Origin: Aerococcus sp. 1KP-2016
Lineage (GTDB): Bacteria; Bacillota; Bacilli; Lactobacillales; Aerococcaceae
Reading direction: 5' to 3'
NCBI RefSeq assembly: GCF_002252085.1
Contig: NZ_NEEY01000008.1
Span: 1-59,157 of the forward strand
Length of the DNA stretch: 59,157 nucleotides
This document shows, piece after piece, positions 27,557 through 37,750 of this stretch. How positions within the stretch are numbered: the stretch's first letter is position 1; each line of letters begins with the position of its first letter. The position numbers and the translations under genes are program-made. The notes under the pieces were generated by a model. It worked only from the letters and a program-made list of their open reading frames with translations, ran no database searches and was not told where the DNA came from.

Positions 27557-29260
27557 GTGGGCAATACGAAAGAAACCAAGTTAGGTACGGAATTGCTGGT
27601 GGACGCGCTGAGAGATCAGGGTGTATCGGTTATTTTTGGTTATCCAGGCGGGGCAGCGTTGCATATTTATGATGAGTTTTTTAGACAAAATGTGAATCAC
27701 GTCCTCACACGACATGAACAAGGGGCAGGTCATATGGCGGATGCCTATGCGCGTGTCACAGGAGAGGTCGGCGTGGCCGTCACAACAAGTGGTCCGGGTG
27801 CAACCAATATCGTCACACCAGTCGCAACAGCACAAATGGATTCCGTTCCCATGGTGGTTATTTCGGGACAAGTTGCCGTAGATGGTATCGGTAAAGATGC
27901 CTTCCAAGAGACAGATGTGGTGTCATTAATGACCCCCATCACCAAATATGCTTATCAAGTAACGGACGCAAAAGACATCCCGCGTATCATCAAAGAAGCC
28001 TTCTATTTAGCCAATTCGGGTCGTAAAGGGCCGGTACTGGTGGATATCCCGAAAAATATTGGGGTACAAGCAGTTGAGCTAGCCGACGTAGACGATAGCT
28101 TTGATTTACCAGGCTACCAACCTGAAACCCTTGTTGATTTAGCAGCTGTTGAAGCAGTGAAAAATGCATTACTAGCTGCAGACAAACCCTTACTACTTGT
28201 AGGGAACGGCCTCGTAAAATCAGACGCTGCGCAAGCATTGCGCGACTTTGCCCACCGCTACCAAATTCCAGTTACCCACACCTTACTTGGTGCAGGTTTG
28301 ATGACTAGTGATGACCCACTAAATCTTGGTATGGCGGGCATGCACGGGACCTACGCAGCGAACATGGCCTTAATGGAAACAGATTGTTTAGTTAACCTGG
28401 GCAGCCGGTTCGACGACCGCGTAGCTTCAAATCCCAACAACTTTGCGCCGGGCGCCAAAATTATTCACGTGGATATTGATGCGGCGGAATTAAATAAGAT
28501 TATGCCAACAGATATTGCTGTTGTTGGCGACGCCAAACAATTCTTACAGGTGTTGCTAGAAAACCCAATTGACAATTGGACCAACAAAACTGCATGGCTA
28601 GAACATCAAGCAGCGAATCAAGCCCTACATCCTTTGCGGGTGCCAGAGGCGAATGACTTCATTCGACCGCAACGTGTGCTGGAGTATTTAGGTCAGGCAA
28701 CAAACGGACAGGCGTATATCGTTACGGACGTTGGCCAACATCAAATGTGGGCAGCCCAATATTACCCTTACCAATTCCCACGTCAATTATTGACCTCAGG
28801 CGGTTTGGGCACAATGGGTTATGGTGTGCCTGCAACAATTGGGGCAGCCTTTGCCGCAGCGGATACAGATCATCCAGTTGTGGGTATCATCGGTGACGGT
28901 GGTTTCCAAATGACCAACCAGGAGTTGAATATCATCCAACATTACGGGGTGAAACCAAAATTCATCATCTTAAATAACACTGTATTAGGCATGGTACATC
29001 AATGGCAACATGCCTTCTATGAAGATCGGTATTCGCATTCAGAATTTGGGGCTGGGTTACCAGACTTCGTGAAGTTATCTGAAGCCTTGGGTGTTAAGGC
29101 AGCGAGAGTTACAGAGCCAAGCCAATTAGAGGCAGCAATTGATACGATGTTAGCCTACGATGGGGGCTATGTCTTAGAGATTTTGATTGATAAACATGAA
29201 TTGGTGACGCCAATGGTACCGTCTGGTAAAGCCAATAATGAAATGGAGGGATTGTCATGA
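27557..29260 (+). CDS. ilvB: Acetolactate synthase large subunit
   Basis: A 567-residue TPP enzyme, the first common step of valine, leucine and isoleucine synthesis. It has the catalytic glutamate in TRHEQGAGHMADAYAR, the FAD/linker region NLGSRFDDRVA, and the TPP motif GDGGFQMTNQELNI. The GTG start follows GGGGTG. Its stop overlaps the ilvH start by ATGA, giving translational coupling of the two subunits. Confidence 0.95.
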   Translation: MGNTKETKLGTELLVDALRDQGVSVIFGYPGGAALHIYDEFFRQNVNHVLTRHEQGAGHMADAYARVTGEVGVAVTTSGPGATNIVTPVATAQMDSVPMVVISGQVAVDGIGKDAFQETDVVSLMTPITKYAYQVTDAKDIPRIIKEAFYLANSGRKGPVLVDIPKNIGVQAVELADVDDSFDLPGYQPETLVDLAAVEAVKNALLAADKPLLLVGNGLVKSDAAQALRDFAHRYQIPVTHTLLGAGLMTSDDPLNLGMAGMHGTYAANMALMETDCLVNLGSRFDDRVASNPNNFAPGAKIIHVDIDAAELNKIMPTDIAVVGDAKQFLQVLLENPIDNWTNKTAWLEHQAANQALHPLRVPEANDFIRPQRVLEYLGQATNGQAYIVTDVGQHQMWAAQYYPYQFPRQLLTSGGLGTMGYGVPATIGAAFAAADTDHPVVGIIGDGGFQMTNQELNIIQHYGVKPKFIILNNTVLGMVHQWQHAFYEDRYSHSEFGAGLPDFVKLSEALGVKAARVTEPSQLEAAIDTMLAYDGGYVLEILIDKHELVTPMVPSGKANNEMEGLS

Positions 29261-29529
29261 GTGTCAGCTATATTGAATTACGCGTAGTCAATCGACCGGG
29301 CGTCCTCAATCGGATCACCCAAGTGGTCTTGAAACCACGCTACAATATCGACAGTTTAACTTTGGTCGCCACTGACGATCCCAAGGTGTCTGTGATTACG
29401 GTGGGCATCCGCTTTGAGGATGAGGCAGCAGCTAGCTTGTTGACCAAACAATTGGCCAAGCAAGTAGACGTATTGAGTGGTGTGGTCTTGGATAAGGCCC
29501 CCGCAGTGACAGAAGGTGAGGCCCCTTAA
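29257..29529 (+). CDS. ilvH: Acetolactate synthase small (regulatory) subunit
   Basis: A 90-residue ACT-domain protein (ELRVVNRPGVLNRITQVV, then YNIDSLTL). It activates IlvB and would confer valine feedback. It is shorter than the usual 160-residue IlvH and has only the ACT domain, as in IlvM/IlvN-type subunits. It overlaps ilvB by four bases. Confidence 0.88.
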   Translation: MSVSYIELRVVNRPGVLNRITQVVLKPRYNIDSLTLVATDDPKVSVITVGIRFEDEAAASLLTKQLAKQVDVLSGVVLDKAPAVTEGEAP

Positions 29530-29571
29530 AAGACCTAGGCCGCTAGTTTCAAGGTGATGTTTCTTGGCTAG

Positions 29572-30645
<1,074 letters not shown>

Positions 30646-30690
30646 TTTTTAAAGGGAAAACATGCACGCAAATGAGAGTGAGGAAAGGCC

Positions 30691-31962
30691 ATGATGACCA
30701 AGCAAGTCAATAAGGAACAGGTATTATATGCCTACAAAAAGTTACAGTCCGTCGTCCGTCAAACACCATTACAGTTTGATCCATATTTATCGGAAAAATA
30801 TGCAGCAAACATCTATTTGAAACGTGAGGATTTACAGGTGGTACGGTCCTTTAAATTACGAGGCGCCTACTTTGCAATTAGCGAGTTGACCGCAGAAGCC
30901 TTATCACATGGGGTAATTTGTGCGTCAGCCGGTAACCATGCACAAGGTGTAGCCTATGCCTGCAATGAAAAGCAAGTTATGGCAACGATTTTTATGCCCA
31001 ACACAACACCAGCCCAAAAAATCAACCAAGTGCGCTACTTTGGTGGCGCCTATGTTGATATCGTGATTGAAGGGGATACCTTCGATGCTTGTAATGAAGC
31101 GGCTCATGTATATGCGGAAGACAACCACTTAACTTTTATCGAACCTTACGATGATGAGGATGTCATCGCCGGTCAAGGGTCCTTAGCGGTGGAAGTCCAC
31201 CAAAGTTTAACAGCTGAAGGGGAAACCGCTGATTTCGTATTTGTACCAATCGGTGGTGGTGGCTTGGTGTCGGGTGTGTCGGCATATATGAGCGAGGCAA
31301 TGCCGGAAACCAAAATCGTTGGGGTGGAACCCTCAGGCGCTGCCTCTATGCAACTAGCTTTGGCTGAGGGGCAACCGACTGCTTTGGATCACGTAGATAA
31401 GTTTGCAGATGGGACGGCTGTCGGCAAGGCCGGTAACATCACCTTTGAATACGTGCAACACTTAATTGATCACATTGAAATCGTGCCCGAAGGCAAAATC
31501 GCAGGTACCATTATCGATTTATATACCCGTCAAGCAATCGTTGCCGAACCATCCGGCGCCTTATCTGTCGCAGCTTTGGAAAACATGAAAGAGGCGATTA
31601 AGGGGAAAACGGTGGTCTGCATCATCTCTGGTGGGAACAATGACATCAACCGCATGGCCGAAATCGAGGAACGTGCCTTGATTTACTCAGGCAAGAAACA
31701 ATATTTTGTGGTCAATTTCCCACAAAGACCGGGTGCCTTGCGTGAATTTGTATCAGAAGTCTTAGGACCTGAAGATGACATCGCTAAGTTTGAGTATACC
31801 AAGAAAATTTCCCGTTCAAATGGACCAGCCTTAGTCGGTATTTTATTAGGCGAGTATGAAACCCTACCAGATTTACTGGAACGATTAGAAAAATTTGACC
31901 CTAACTACGTTTCAGTTTCCGAAAATCCAACCTTATATGGTTCCTCGTTTAGAAAAAAATAA
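30691..31962 (+). CDS. ilvA: Threonine ammonia-lyase (threonine deaminase)
   Basis: A 423-residue PLP enzyme giving 2-oxobutanoate from threonine for isoleucine synthesis. The PLP lysine is in VRSFKLRGA, the phosphate-binding glycines are in VFVPIGGGGLVSG, and a single C-terminal ACT-like regulatory domain starts near KQYFVVNFPQRPGALREFV. It is the last gene of the operon. Two adjacent ATGs (30691 and 30694) are possible. Confidence 0.94.
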   Translation: MMTKQVNKEQVLYAYKKLQSVVRQTPLQFDPYLSEKYAANIYLKREDLQVVRSFKLRGAYFAISELTAEALSHGVICASAGNHAQGVAYACNEKQVMATIFMPNTTPAQKINQVRYFGGAYVDIVIEGDTFDACNEAAHVYAEDNHLTFIEPYDDEDVIAGQGSLAVEVHQSLTAEGETADFVFVPIGGGGLVSGVSAYMSEAMPETKIVGVEPSGAASMQLALAEGQPTALDHVDKFADGTAVGKAGNITFEYVQHLIDHIEIVPEGKIAGTIIDLYTRQAIVAEPSGALSVAALENMKEAIKGKTVVCIISGGNNDINRMAEIEERALIYSGKKQYFVVNFPQRPGALREFVSEVLGPEDDIAKFEYTKKISRSNGPALVGILLGEYETLPDLLERLEKFDPNYVSVSENPTLYGSSFRKK

Positions 31963-32131
31963 TTGCAATTCCTACTCTTGTCTATCATGGCACTTTTATA
32001 AGCTAAAAACACCAGTATAGCAGTCTTTTGACGGCTTGATCACCCTTGATAGAAAAAGACTGTTACATCAATGATGAAAACGTTTTATAAAAAGGTTTTC
32101 ATTTTTTATTAACCCGTGCTATAATGTTTTT

Positions 32132-32219
32132 GAGGCAATCTAGACCTCTAATAGATTGCATCATCCTTTCATTTTTGTTTTTTCCTTTTTCACCCTCAAG
32201 GCTTGAGGGTGTTTTTTTT
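32132..32219 (+). ncRNA. Candidate small RNA downstream of ilvA
   Basis: An extended -10 TGCTATAAT (32117-32125) with TTTTCA about 18 bases upstream would start a transcript near 32132. It contains a hairpin GCAATCTA/TAGATTGC (32135-32159), then a pyrimidine-rich single-stranded stretch with CATCCTTTC, complementary to a ribosome site. A perfect terminator CACCCTCAAG/CTTGAGGGTG with a T run (32191-32219) ends it. No reading frame is present. It is about 88 bases long. Confidence 0.55.
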
Positions 32220-32255
32220 ATGAAGGCGGTTGGGACAAATGGTTCCTTCGACCTA

Positions 32256-32396
32256 TTTTGCTGTATTGTGAACGATATTATTCCTGAATAATGGGCGATT
32301 CAGGACAAAAACGCGAAATTGTATGCTATAAAATTTCGCTATTTTATCAAATATCTCGAATCATTCTATAATGAACGCGTGCCCAATATAGCAAAA
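32256..32396. repeat. Nested palindrome cluster with long inverted ends
   Basis: Outer inverted repeat TTTTGCTGTATTG (32256) with CAATATAGCAAAA (32384). Inside are TCCTGAAT/ATTCAGGA (32282-32305) and GCGAAATT/AATTTCGC (32313-32339). No gene is present. Confidence 0.6.
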
Positions 32397-32424
32397 GAGA
32401 TTGGAACCATGAGTCCCAATCTCT
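32396..32424 (-). terminator. Terminator of the DUF896-mhq operon
   Basis: AGAGATTGG pairs with CCAATCTCT. On the minus strand it is followed by TTTTGC. Confidence 0.7.
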
Positions 32425-32434
32425 GCTAAATCAA

Positions 32435-32665
32435 TTATTGATTTTTCTTGTTCTTTGCTTCGTCAACTTCCTTAGGTGTAATATCTGCACCTGTTGGGTC
32501 GATGACGCGGGTATTTTCAATAATCCCCTTAAATGAACTGCGGAATTCGTTCAAATATTCTTGACGTAGTTCCTTTTGCTCAGCTAACTCGGCTTCCGTA
32601 ATGGTGCCGGCTTTCTTTTTCGCAGCTAATTCATTGATTCGTGCAATGAGTTTACTCGTTGCCAT
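32435..32665 (-). CDS. DUF896 (YnzC/YlaC-like) small cytoplasmic protein
   Basis: A 76-residue, highly charged helical protein. It matches the DUF896 pattern: [22 protein letters not shown] followed by [10 protein letters not shown] and a C-terminal [11 protein letters not shown]. Family members are small helical-hairpin proteins linked to the SOS regulon in Bacillus (YneA operon), with unclear biochemistry. It lies 24 bases after the hydrolase gene in the same direction. Confidence 0.88.
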   Translation of the reverse strand: MATSKLIARINELAAKKKAGTITEAELAEQKELRQEYLNEFRSSFKGIIENTRVIDPTGADITPKEVDEAKNKKNQ

Positions 32666-32689
32666 ATGCTATCATTCCTTCATTTCATA

Positions 32690-33304
32690 TTAGCCAACAG
32701 CGGAGGCATACCATCCTTTCGCTGCTTGTAATTCAGGCATTGATAGGGAATGGCCGTAGTTTTCCCAGTGAAGGGTTACGGTAGCGCCCGCTGATTCTAG
32801 GGCTTTGGTTAAATTTTCACTCTCGCTAGTCGCTACAATTGGATCATTGCTACCAGCACCGATAAAGACGGGTGTCTTGCTTAGATTTGGCATGTTATCC
32901 GTTTCAAAAGGTACCATTGCATGTAACAAAATCGCGCCCTTAAACGGATTATCAAACATGTGCAACATACCACCGGCAATGTTGGCACCATTCGAATAAC
33001 CAATCGGCACAACCTTGTCGCGGTCAAAACCTCTGGCCTCTGCCATCTCATCTATGAAATTATACAGGTCTTGGGCATGGAATTTCAAGTTTTCCACGTC
33101 TAAATTCCCTTCACCATGGCGTTTGAAGAAACGATTATAAGGTCCTTCTGGCTCATTTCCGCGTAACGACAAGATATTCGCATGCGGATCAATAAAATTC
33201 GCCACATCCAGCAAATCGTTCTCCGTCCCGCCAGTACCATGCAATAATAGCAAAGTAGGGGCATGTTCAACTGTTGATGGCTTGTAGATATATTCGTAAC
33301 TCAT
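32690..33304 (-). CDS. mhqD: Alpha/beta hydrolase, MhqD type
   Basis: A 204-residue carboxylesterase/phospholipase-like hydrolase: HGTGGTENDL near the start, nucleophile elbow GYSNGAN, Asp in GSNDPIVA and His in YGHSLS. The order next to a ring-cleavage-type VOC protein mirrors the Bacillus mhq operons for quinone and catechol stress. The symbol rests on that context as much as on sequence. Confidence 0.78.
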   Translation of the reverse strand: MSYEYIYKPSTVEHAPTLLLLHGTGGTENDLLDVANFIDPHANILSLRGNEPEGPYNRFFKRHGEGNLDVENLKFHAQDLYNFIDEMAEARGFDRDKVVPIGYSNGANIAGGMLHMFDNPFKGAILLHAMVPFETDNMPNLSKTPVFIGAGSNDPIVATSESENLTKALESAGATVTLHWENYGHSLSMPELQAAKGWYASAVG

Positions 33305-33314
33305 AATGTCTCCT

Positions 33315-34241
33315 TTAAAAATCCAGTGGTGTCAGTTTCTTCTTCACATCTTCAATAATTGCCTGGTGTTTTGCAGGGTAGAAAAGTTCAGTCCCCAAAT
33401 TTTCTAGTGATTCATTCCAGGTGAAACCTGGTGCTTTCGTCGCCAACTCAATCAGTAGTCCACCACGTTCACGGAAATATAGTGATTTAAAGTAATCGCG
33501 GTTTTTAATATCGCTAGCCTTGTAGCCTTCTTTTTGTGCAATATCTAACCAATAGACTAAGGCATCTTCACCATCCACTTGGAAAGCAATATGGTGAACA
33601 GTACCTATGGCCATTGTACCAAACGTACCAGGTGTTTTACGGATATCGATCCATTCTTTGTGGTCGCCAGGTGCTTGGAGGCGAGTGTATACTGCATCTT
33701 CGTCAACAATCGGCCAGTTTAATACATCTTCAAAGAAATGCAGGGTGTTTGCTGGACGATGACTATAAATAATGGCACCCGCAAAACCTTGAATGGCTGT
33801 TTCAGGGGTGATATCGTCCACTGCATAGCTATTCGCTTTGCCCCAATTTTTTTCTACCAATTCAATGTTTAAATTATGGAAATCCTTGATTAATAGGGTT
33901 TCTTGGCCAAAACGACTGCCACGTACAAAATCAACACCCTTATCGGTTAGACGTTTCGCCCAGAAATCAATACTGTTTTCTGGAATCGCGTAGATGGTGG
34001 TTGCTACTTGGCCATCGCCAAGTTCGCCCATTTTCTTGTTTTCCCAGGGGAAGAAAGTAATGATGGTACCAGGATCAGCATCATAATTACCAAAGTACAA
34101 GTGATAAGTGTAAGGGTCATCGTAGTTTAACGTTTTCTTGACTAAACGAAGGCCAAGAATATCTCTGTAAAAAGTTAATACCTCATTCGGATTACCGACG
34201 ATTGCTGTAATGTGGTGTAATTGTTGAATATCTGTTGCCAT
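33315..34241 (-). CDS. mhqO: Ring-cleaving dioxygenase / glyoxalase-like VOC protein, MhqE/MhqO type
   Basis: A 308-residue protein with tandem VOC modules. The first starts HHITAIVGNPNEVLTFYRDILGLRLVKKT; the second has HHIAFQVDGEDALVYW. Histidines at both module starts and glutamates at the ends (LNIELVEK, LLIELA) could bind Fe(II) or Mn(II). Such proteins degrade or detoxify quinone/hydroquinone compounds. AGGAGGAAA precedes the ATG. It leads a three-gene transcript with mhqD and the DUF896 gene. Confidence 0.82.
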   Translation of the reverse strand: MATDIQQLHHITAIVGNPNEVLTFYRDILGLRLVKKTLNYDDPYTYHLYFGNYDADPGTIITFFPWENKKMGELGDGQVATTIYAIPENSIDFWAKRLTDKGVDFVRGSRFGQETLLIKDFHNLNIELVEKNWGKANSYAVDDITPETAIQGFAGAIIYSHRPANTLHFFEDVLNWPIVDEDAVYTRLQAPGDHKEWIDIRKTPGTFGTMAIGTVHHIAFQVDGEDALVYWLDIAQKEGYKASDIKNRDYFKSLYFRERGGLLIELATKAPGFTWNESLENLGTELFYPAKHQAIIEDVKKKLTPLDF

Positions 34242-34292
34242 CTTTTTTCCTCCTTCTAGGAATATTTCTAAATCGAACTATTTGACATATTT

Positions 34293-34321
34293 AGTATAAC
34301 ATCATCTCGAATTCGAATCAA
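34293..34321 (-). promoter_or_regulatory. mhq promoter with MhqR-type operator
   Basis: On the minus strand TTGATT and TATACT are 17 bases apart. Between and over the -35 sits ATCTCGAATTCGAAT (34304-34318), close to the B. subtilis MhqR operator core ATCTCGAATTCGAGAT as I recall it. Repressor binding would block polymerase until quinones inactivate it. Confidence 0.65.
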
Positions 34322-34469
34322 TAGCCGTTCGATGATTTTTTTTGTAAGCAAATAGGGCGTATTGTGAAGTTTATGTAAACTTGTCTCATTTTACGTCATT
34401 TCGAAACAGAATTTGTTAGAATTTATTTGTTACACTTTAATAGATAATGTGATAAACAGGAGGAAAAAC

Positions 34470-35903
34470 ATGGGAAATTCATACGGTGAATCGACTGCGG
34501 TACAAGAATCAGAAAAACGCCCATTTGGTATGCGTGATATTATCGGCTACTTCTTTGGGGATTTCGGTTGTAACTTGAGTTACTCTGTCGTTACCTATTA
34601 TTTGACGATTTTTTATGTGTCATATATTGGCATTGAAGCAACACATTTTGCTGCAATTATGATTTTAACACGTGTGTTTGATGCAATTAATGATCCAATG
34701 GTTGGTTACTTCTCTGACCGAATTAAACCAATTAAAGGCAACCGCTACAAACCATTTATCTTAGTAGGTGGACCGCTATTAGCTTTAATTTCAGCCTTCA
34801 TGTACTTTGATACATCTGGCATGAGCTATGGTGTGAAGTTAGCTGTCTGTGCAATTTCTTATGTAGCTTGGGACTTCGCCTATACGCTAGTCAACATTCC
34901 TTATGGTACCTTGAACTCAGTGATTACTGATTCATCAGAAGGACGTACGAAATTATCAACTGCGCGTTCAATCGGTGCAGGGGTTGCCAAATTACCAGTC
35001 GCTATTATTCCTTTAATTGTTTACCAAGACAAACTAGTTGATGGTAAGGTGGTATCACAATTCCAAGGACAATTGATGTTCCCTGTTATGTTGGGCTTGG
35101 GTGTTGTCGCGTTAATCTCATTCTTGTTGCTATACAATAATGTGGAAGAACGTGTAAAACCTGACGACAAACGTGGCGAAAAACAGCCATCTATTTTTAC
35201 AACATTAAGAACTTTATTCTCTAACCGCGCCTTAATCGCGCAAATTATTGCGGGTACTGCCCAAACAATCTTTATCTACTCTGCGTCTCAGTTACACCAA
35301 ATGACTTTACAAATAAAATACAACGACGGTGGTTTATTCTCTTGGTTCACACTAATTGAAATCGCACCACTAGCTATCGGAGTATTGATGATTACACCAT
35401 TAGTACGCAAATTTGGTAAACGTAAAGTAATCATCGTTCCTTTAATCGGGACATTAGTGATTTACATCAGCATGTTATTATTCCCAGTTGATAACTCAAC
35501 AACTTGGATCATCTTGATGGCCATTGCCAACATGTTCACATTTGGTTTCCAATTATTATCATGGGCAATGATTTCAGATGCAATTGACTACAACGAATGG
35601 AAACAAGGCTTCCGTTCTGACGGATCATTATATTCTTCATATATCTTCTGTCGTAAGATTGGTACAGCCATTTCATCAGCCAGTGTACCGCTATTAATCG
35701 CATACGCTGCACCATCATTAGAATTAAACAACGCCGCAACTTGGACAGCTTCAAACGTGAACGCTATCTATAACATGTCAATTACCTTCCCACTAGTTGG
35801 GTTTGGTTTAGTCTTCATTGCCTACCTATTAGTCTTCAACATCACCACCGAAGACTACCATGCAATGCAAAAAGATTTAGGCCACACAATTGACAACGGC
35901 TAA
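34470..35903 (+). CDS. GPH-family sugar:cation symporter (MelB-like MFS)
   Basis: A 477-residue, 12-helix transporter. Family marks are the cation-site region DAINDPMVGYFSDRI, the loop AYTLVNIPYGTL, and WAMISDAIDYNEWKQGFRSDG. It imports a glycoside, pentoside or hexuronide with Na+ or H+. No glycosidase is adjacent, so the substrate is open. The ATG at 34470 follows AGGAGGAAA; upstream codons lack a ribosome site. Confidence 0.85.
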   Translation: MGNSYGESTAVQESEKRPFGMRDIIGYFFGDFGCNLSYSVVTYYLTIFYVSYIGIEATHFAAIMILTRVFDAINDPMVGYFSDRIKPIKGNRYKPFILVGGPLLALISAFMYFDTSGMSYGVKLAVCAISYVAWDFAYTLVNIPYGTLNSVITDSSEGRTKLSTARSIGAGVAKLPVAIIPLIVYQDKLVDGKVVSQFQGQLMFPVMLGLGVVALISFLLLYNNVEERVKPDDKRGEKQPSIFTTLRTLFSNRALIAQIIAGTAQTIFIYSASQLHQMTLQIKYNDGGLFSWFTLIEIAPLAIGVLMITPLVRKFGKRKVIIVPLIGTLVIYISMLLFPVDNSTTWIILMAIANMFTFGFQLLSWAMISDAIDYNEWKQGFRSDGSLYSSYIFCRKIGTAISSASVPLLIAYAAPSLELNNAATWTASNVNAIYNMSITFPLVGFGLVFIAYLLVFNITTEDYHAMQKDLGHTIDNG

Positions 35904-35919
35904 ACAGTCATTAATAGGG

Positions 35920-35950
35920 AGAGGCGGGGACATTTGTCCTCGTCTCTTTT
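35920..35950 (+). terminator. Terminator after the symporter gene
   Basis: GAGGCGGGGAC pairs with GTCCTCGTCTC around ATTT, followed by TTTTTG. Confidence 0.8.
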
Positions 35951-35973
35951 TGATTGCTTTAAAACAAGTAATA

Positions 35974-36086
35974 TTGGGTTGTGCGCTGCACAACCCAACC
36001 ATTTGATTTTTTTGACGGTGACTTATTTTGCTCAGATAAGTCACAGGTTTGGTTGAGTGTGATTTATTTTCCCAGATAAGTCACAC
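35974..36086. repeat. Array of three palindromes, two with a 40-bp step
   Basis: 35974-35998 has perfect 11-bp arms TTGGGTTGTGC/GCACAACCCAA. 36018-36044 has GTGACTTAT/ATAAGTCAC around 9 bases. 36057-36086 has GTGTGATTTAT/ATAAGTCACAC with one mismatch. The TTAT...AG-ATAA core is shared with the 3.0-kb array, but the outer arms differ. Confidence 0.75.
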
Positions 36087-36393
36087 CACCCAACCGCTTA
36101 AAACGCCTCCCCAGAAATGAATACATCAGATGCTGTAGCGGTATGGCATGACAGATGGATGCCATTTAATCATTTATCGCTTAAAATTTCGATAATTGTT
36201 TTCACATTTAGGCTTGGTATTTTGCTATACTAAAGAAGAAAAGATGGCACATTTGCCATGAATACCGACGACTTGAAAGTCAGGACAATTGCCCCTATAA
36301 TCAGTAGGCCAGATAGTGGCATTCGGCGTCCTCAAAATAATCAAAAACGTCAATATTACACAATCAAAATCCAAGATAGAACAAGGTGGTTTT

Positions 36394-37158
36394 ATGAAAA
36401 CTTTAGCAATAGATACATCAACGCAATCACTGAGCGTAGCTTTACGTGATGGCGATAAGGTAGTGGCTGAAACAACCACCAATACCAAAATCAAACACTC
36501 AACGCAGTTACTGCCGCTCATCAATCAAATGTTCCAGGTTATTGGTTGGACCGCAAATGATTTAGAAGGCATTGTGGTAACAGCGGGTCCGGGATCCTAT
36601 ACAGGGCTTCGTATTGGGGTGACAGCGGCCAAAACGATGGCCAACACCCTAAGCATTCCTTTATATACCGTTCCAACCTTACAAGCATTAGCTGGCAACG
36701 TGCAAACGTTCGAGGCACCGGCACTGGTCTTGCCATTTATCGATGCCAGACGGCAAACAGCATTTGCGACCCTCTACCAAAAAGAGGGCAATACATTTAA
36801 ACAACTATTCACCACTTCTCATGGTAAATTCGCGACATTCCTAGATCAAGTGAAGGCGCATATCGCAGCAGATGCCTCATTACAAGCACAACCACTATAC
36901 TTTATTAGTCCGGATGTCGACCAGTTTGCGGAAGCCATTACAGCAGTCTTTGGCGAAAATGACAAAGCGCGGATTTTACCAAGTGAACTTGGCCTAATAC
37001 ATGCCAGTCACCTTGGTGCGTTACCAGTAGAACAGGTGGATGTGGATACCTTTATTCCTTACTATGCAAAATTAGCAGAGGCTGAAGAAAATTGGCTAGC
37101 TCAAAATCCTGAGGAGGCTAGGTTAGATGAAGGCAAATACGTGGAAAGAACAGATTAG
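36394..37158 (+). CDS. tsaB: tRNA threonylcarbamoyladenosine synthesis protein TsaB
   Basis: A 254-residue ASKHA-fold partner of TsaD in forming t6A37 in tRNAs. Marks are LAIDTSTQSLSVAL at the start, TAGPGSYTGLRIGVTAAKTMA, and the C-terminal PYYAKLAEAEENW. The ATG at 36394 follows AAGGTGG. The next gene starts inside its 3' end, so they are translationally coupled. Confidence 0.92.
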   Translation: MKTLAIDTSTQSLSVALRDGDKVVAETTTNTKIKHSTQLLPLINQMFQVIGWTANDLEGIVVTAGPGSYTGLRIGVTAAKTMANTLSIPLYTVPTLQALAGNVQTFEAPALVLPFIDARRQTAFATLYQKEGNTFKQLFTTSHGKFATFLDQVKAHIAADASLQAQPLYFISPDVDQFAEAITAVFGENDKARILPSELGLIHASHLGALPVEQVDVDTFIPYYAKLAEAEENWLAQNPEEARLDEGKYVERTD

Positions 37159-37750
37159 TAATTTTTTCAAAAATTTGAATCAACAGGTGTTATTTACGAT
37201 GAAAAATTCAGTGGTATCCGATTTAGACTTAAACGAAGAACCAATCACCCTTGCAGACGGACGGGTAGTTACCTTTGCCTTACAAAATACGAGAGTCATC
37301 TACGAAATGGTAGATGTGGAATATCGTGCCTATCATCAGGTCATGTCATGGACAGCCCAGGATTTCTTGTACGATATGACAGAAAATCCCAATACCTACT
37401 ACATTCAAGCCTTCGTCGGCGAAGAACTAGCAGGCTTTGTCGGTTGTCGCCGTGACAGAACAGACGTCCATATCTCAAACTTTGTCGTCAACCCAGACTT
37501 CCAATCAATGGGGATTGGGGCAGCCCTATTACAACGGGCTATTTGCTGTGCCAAACAATTGGACCGCAACGCCATGTCCCTAGAAGTACGCGCCTCAAAC
37601 CATGGCGCCCAACGCTTCTACCAACGCTTTGGCTTCTACGAAAGTGCCACCAAAGAGCGTTACTACTCAGACAACGACGAAGACGCCTACGAAATGCGTC
37701 TGATGCCACTCATGAATATCGACGAGATTGAAGTGATCGAAAGTGCCTAG
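37127..37750 (+). CDS. GNAT-family N-acetyltransferase
   Basis: A 207-residue protein with a C-terminal GNAT fold: acetyl-CoA motif VNPDFQSMGIGAALLQRA, then ASNHGAQRFYQRFGF. The N-terminal 70 residues are an extension. It overlaps tsaB by 32 bases; the ATG has a perfect AGGAGG site inside tsaB. Position suggests RimI-like acetylation of a ribosomal protein, but a second RimI-like gene follows, so this may be a diverged duplicate. Confidence 0.85.
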   Translation: MKANTWKEQISNFFKNLNQQVLFTMKNSVVSDLDLNEEPITLADGRVVTFALQNTRVIYEMVDVEYRAYHQVMSWTAQDFLYDMTENPNTYYIQAFVGEELAGFVGCRRDRTDVHISNFVVNPDFQSMGIGAALLQRAICCAKQLDRNAMSLEVRASNHGAQRFYQRFGFYESATKERYYSDNDEDAYEMRLMPLMNIDEIEVIESA

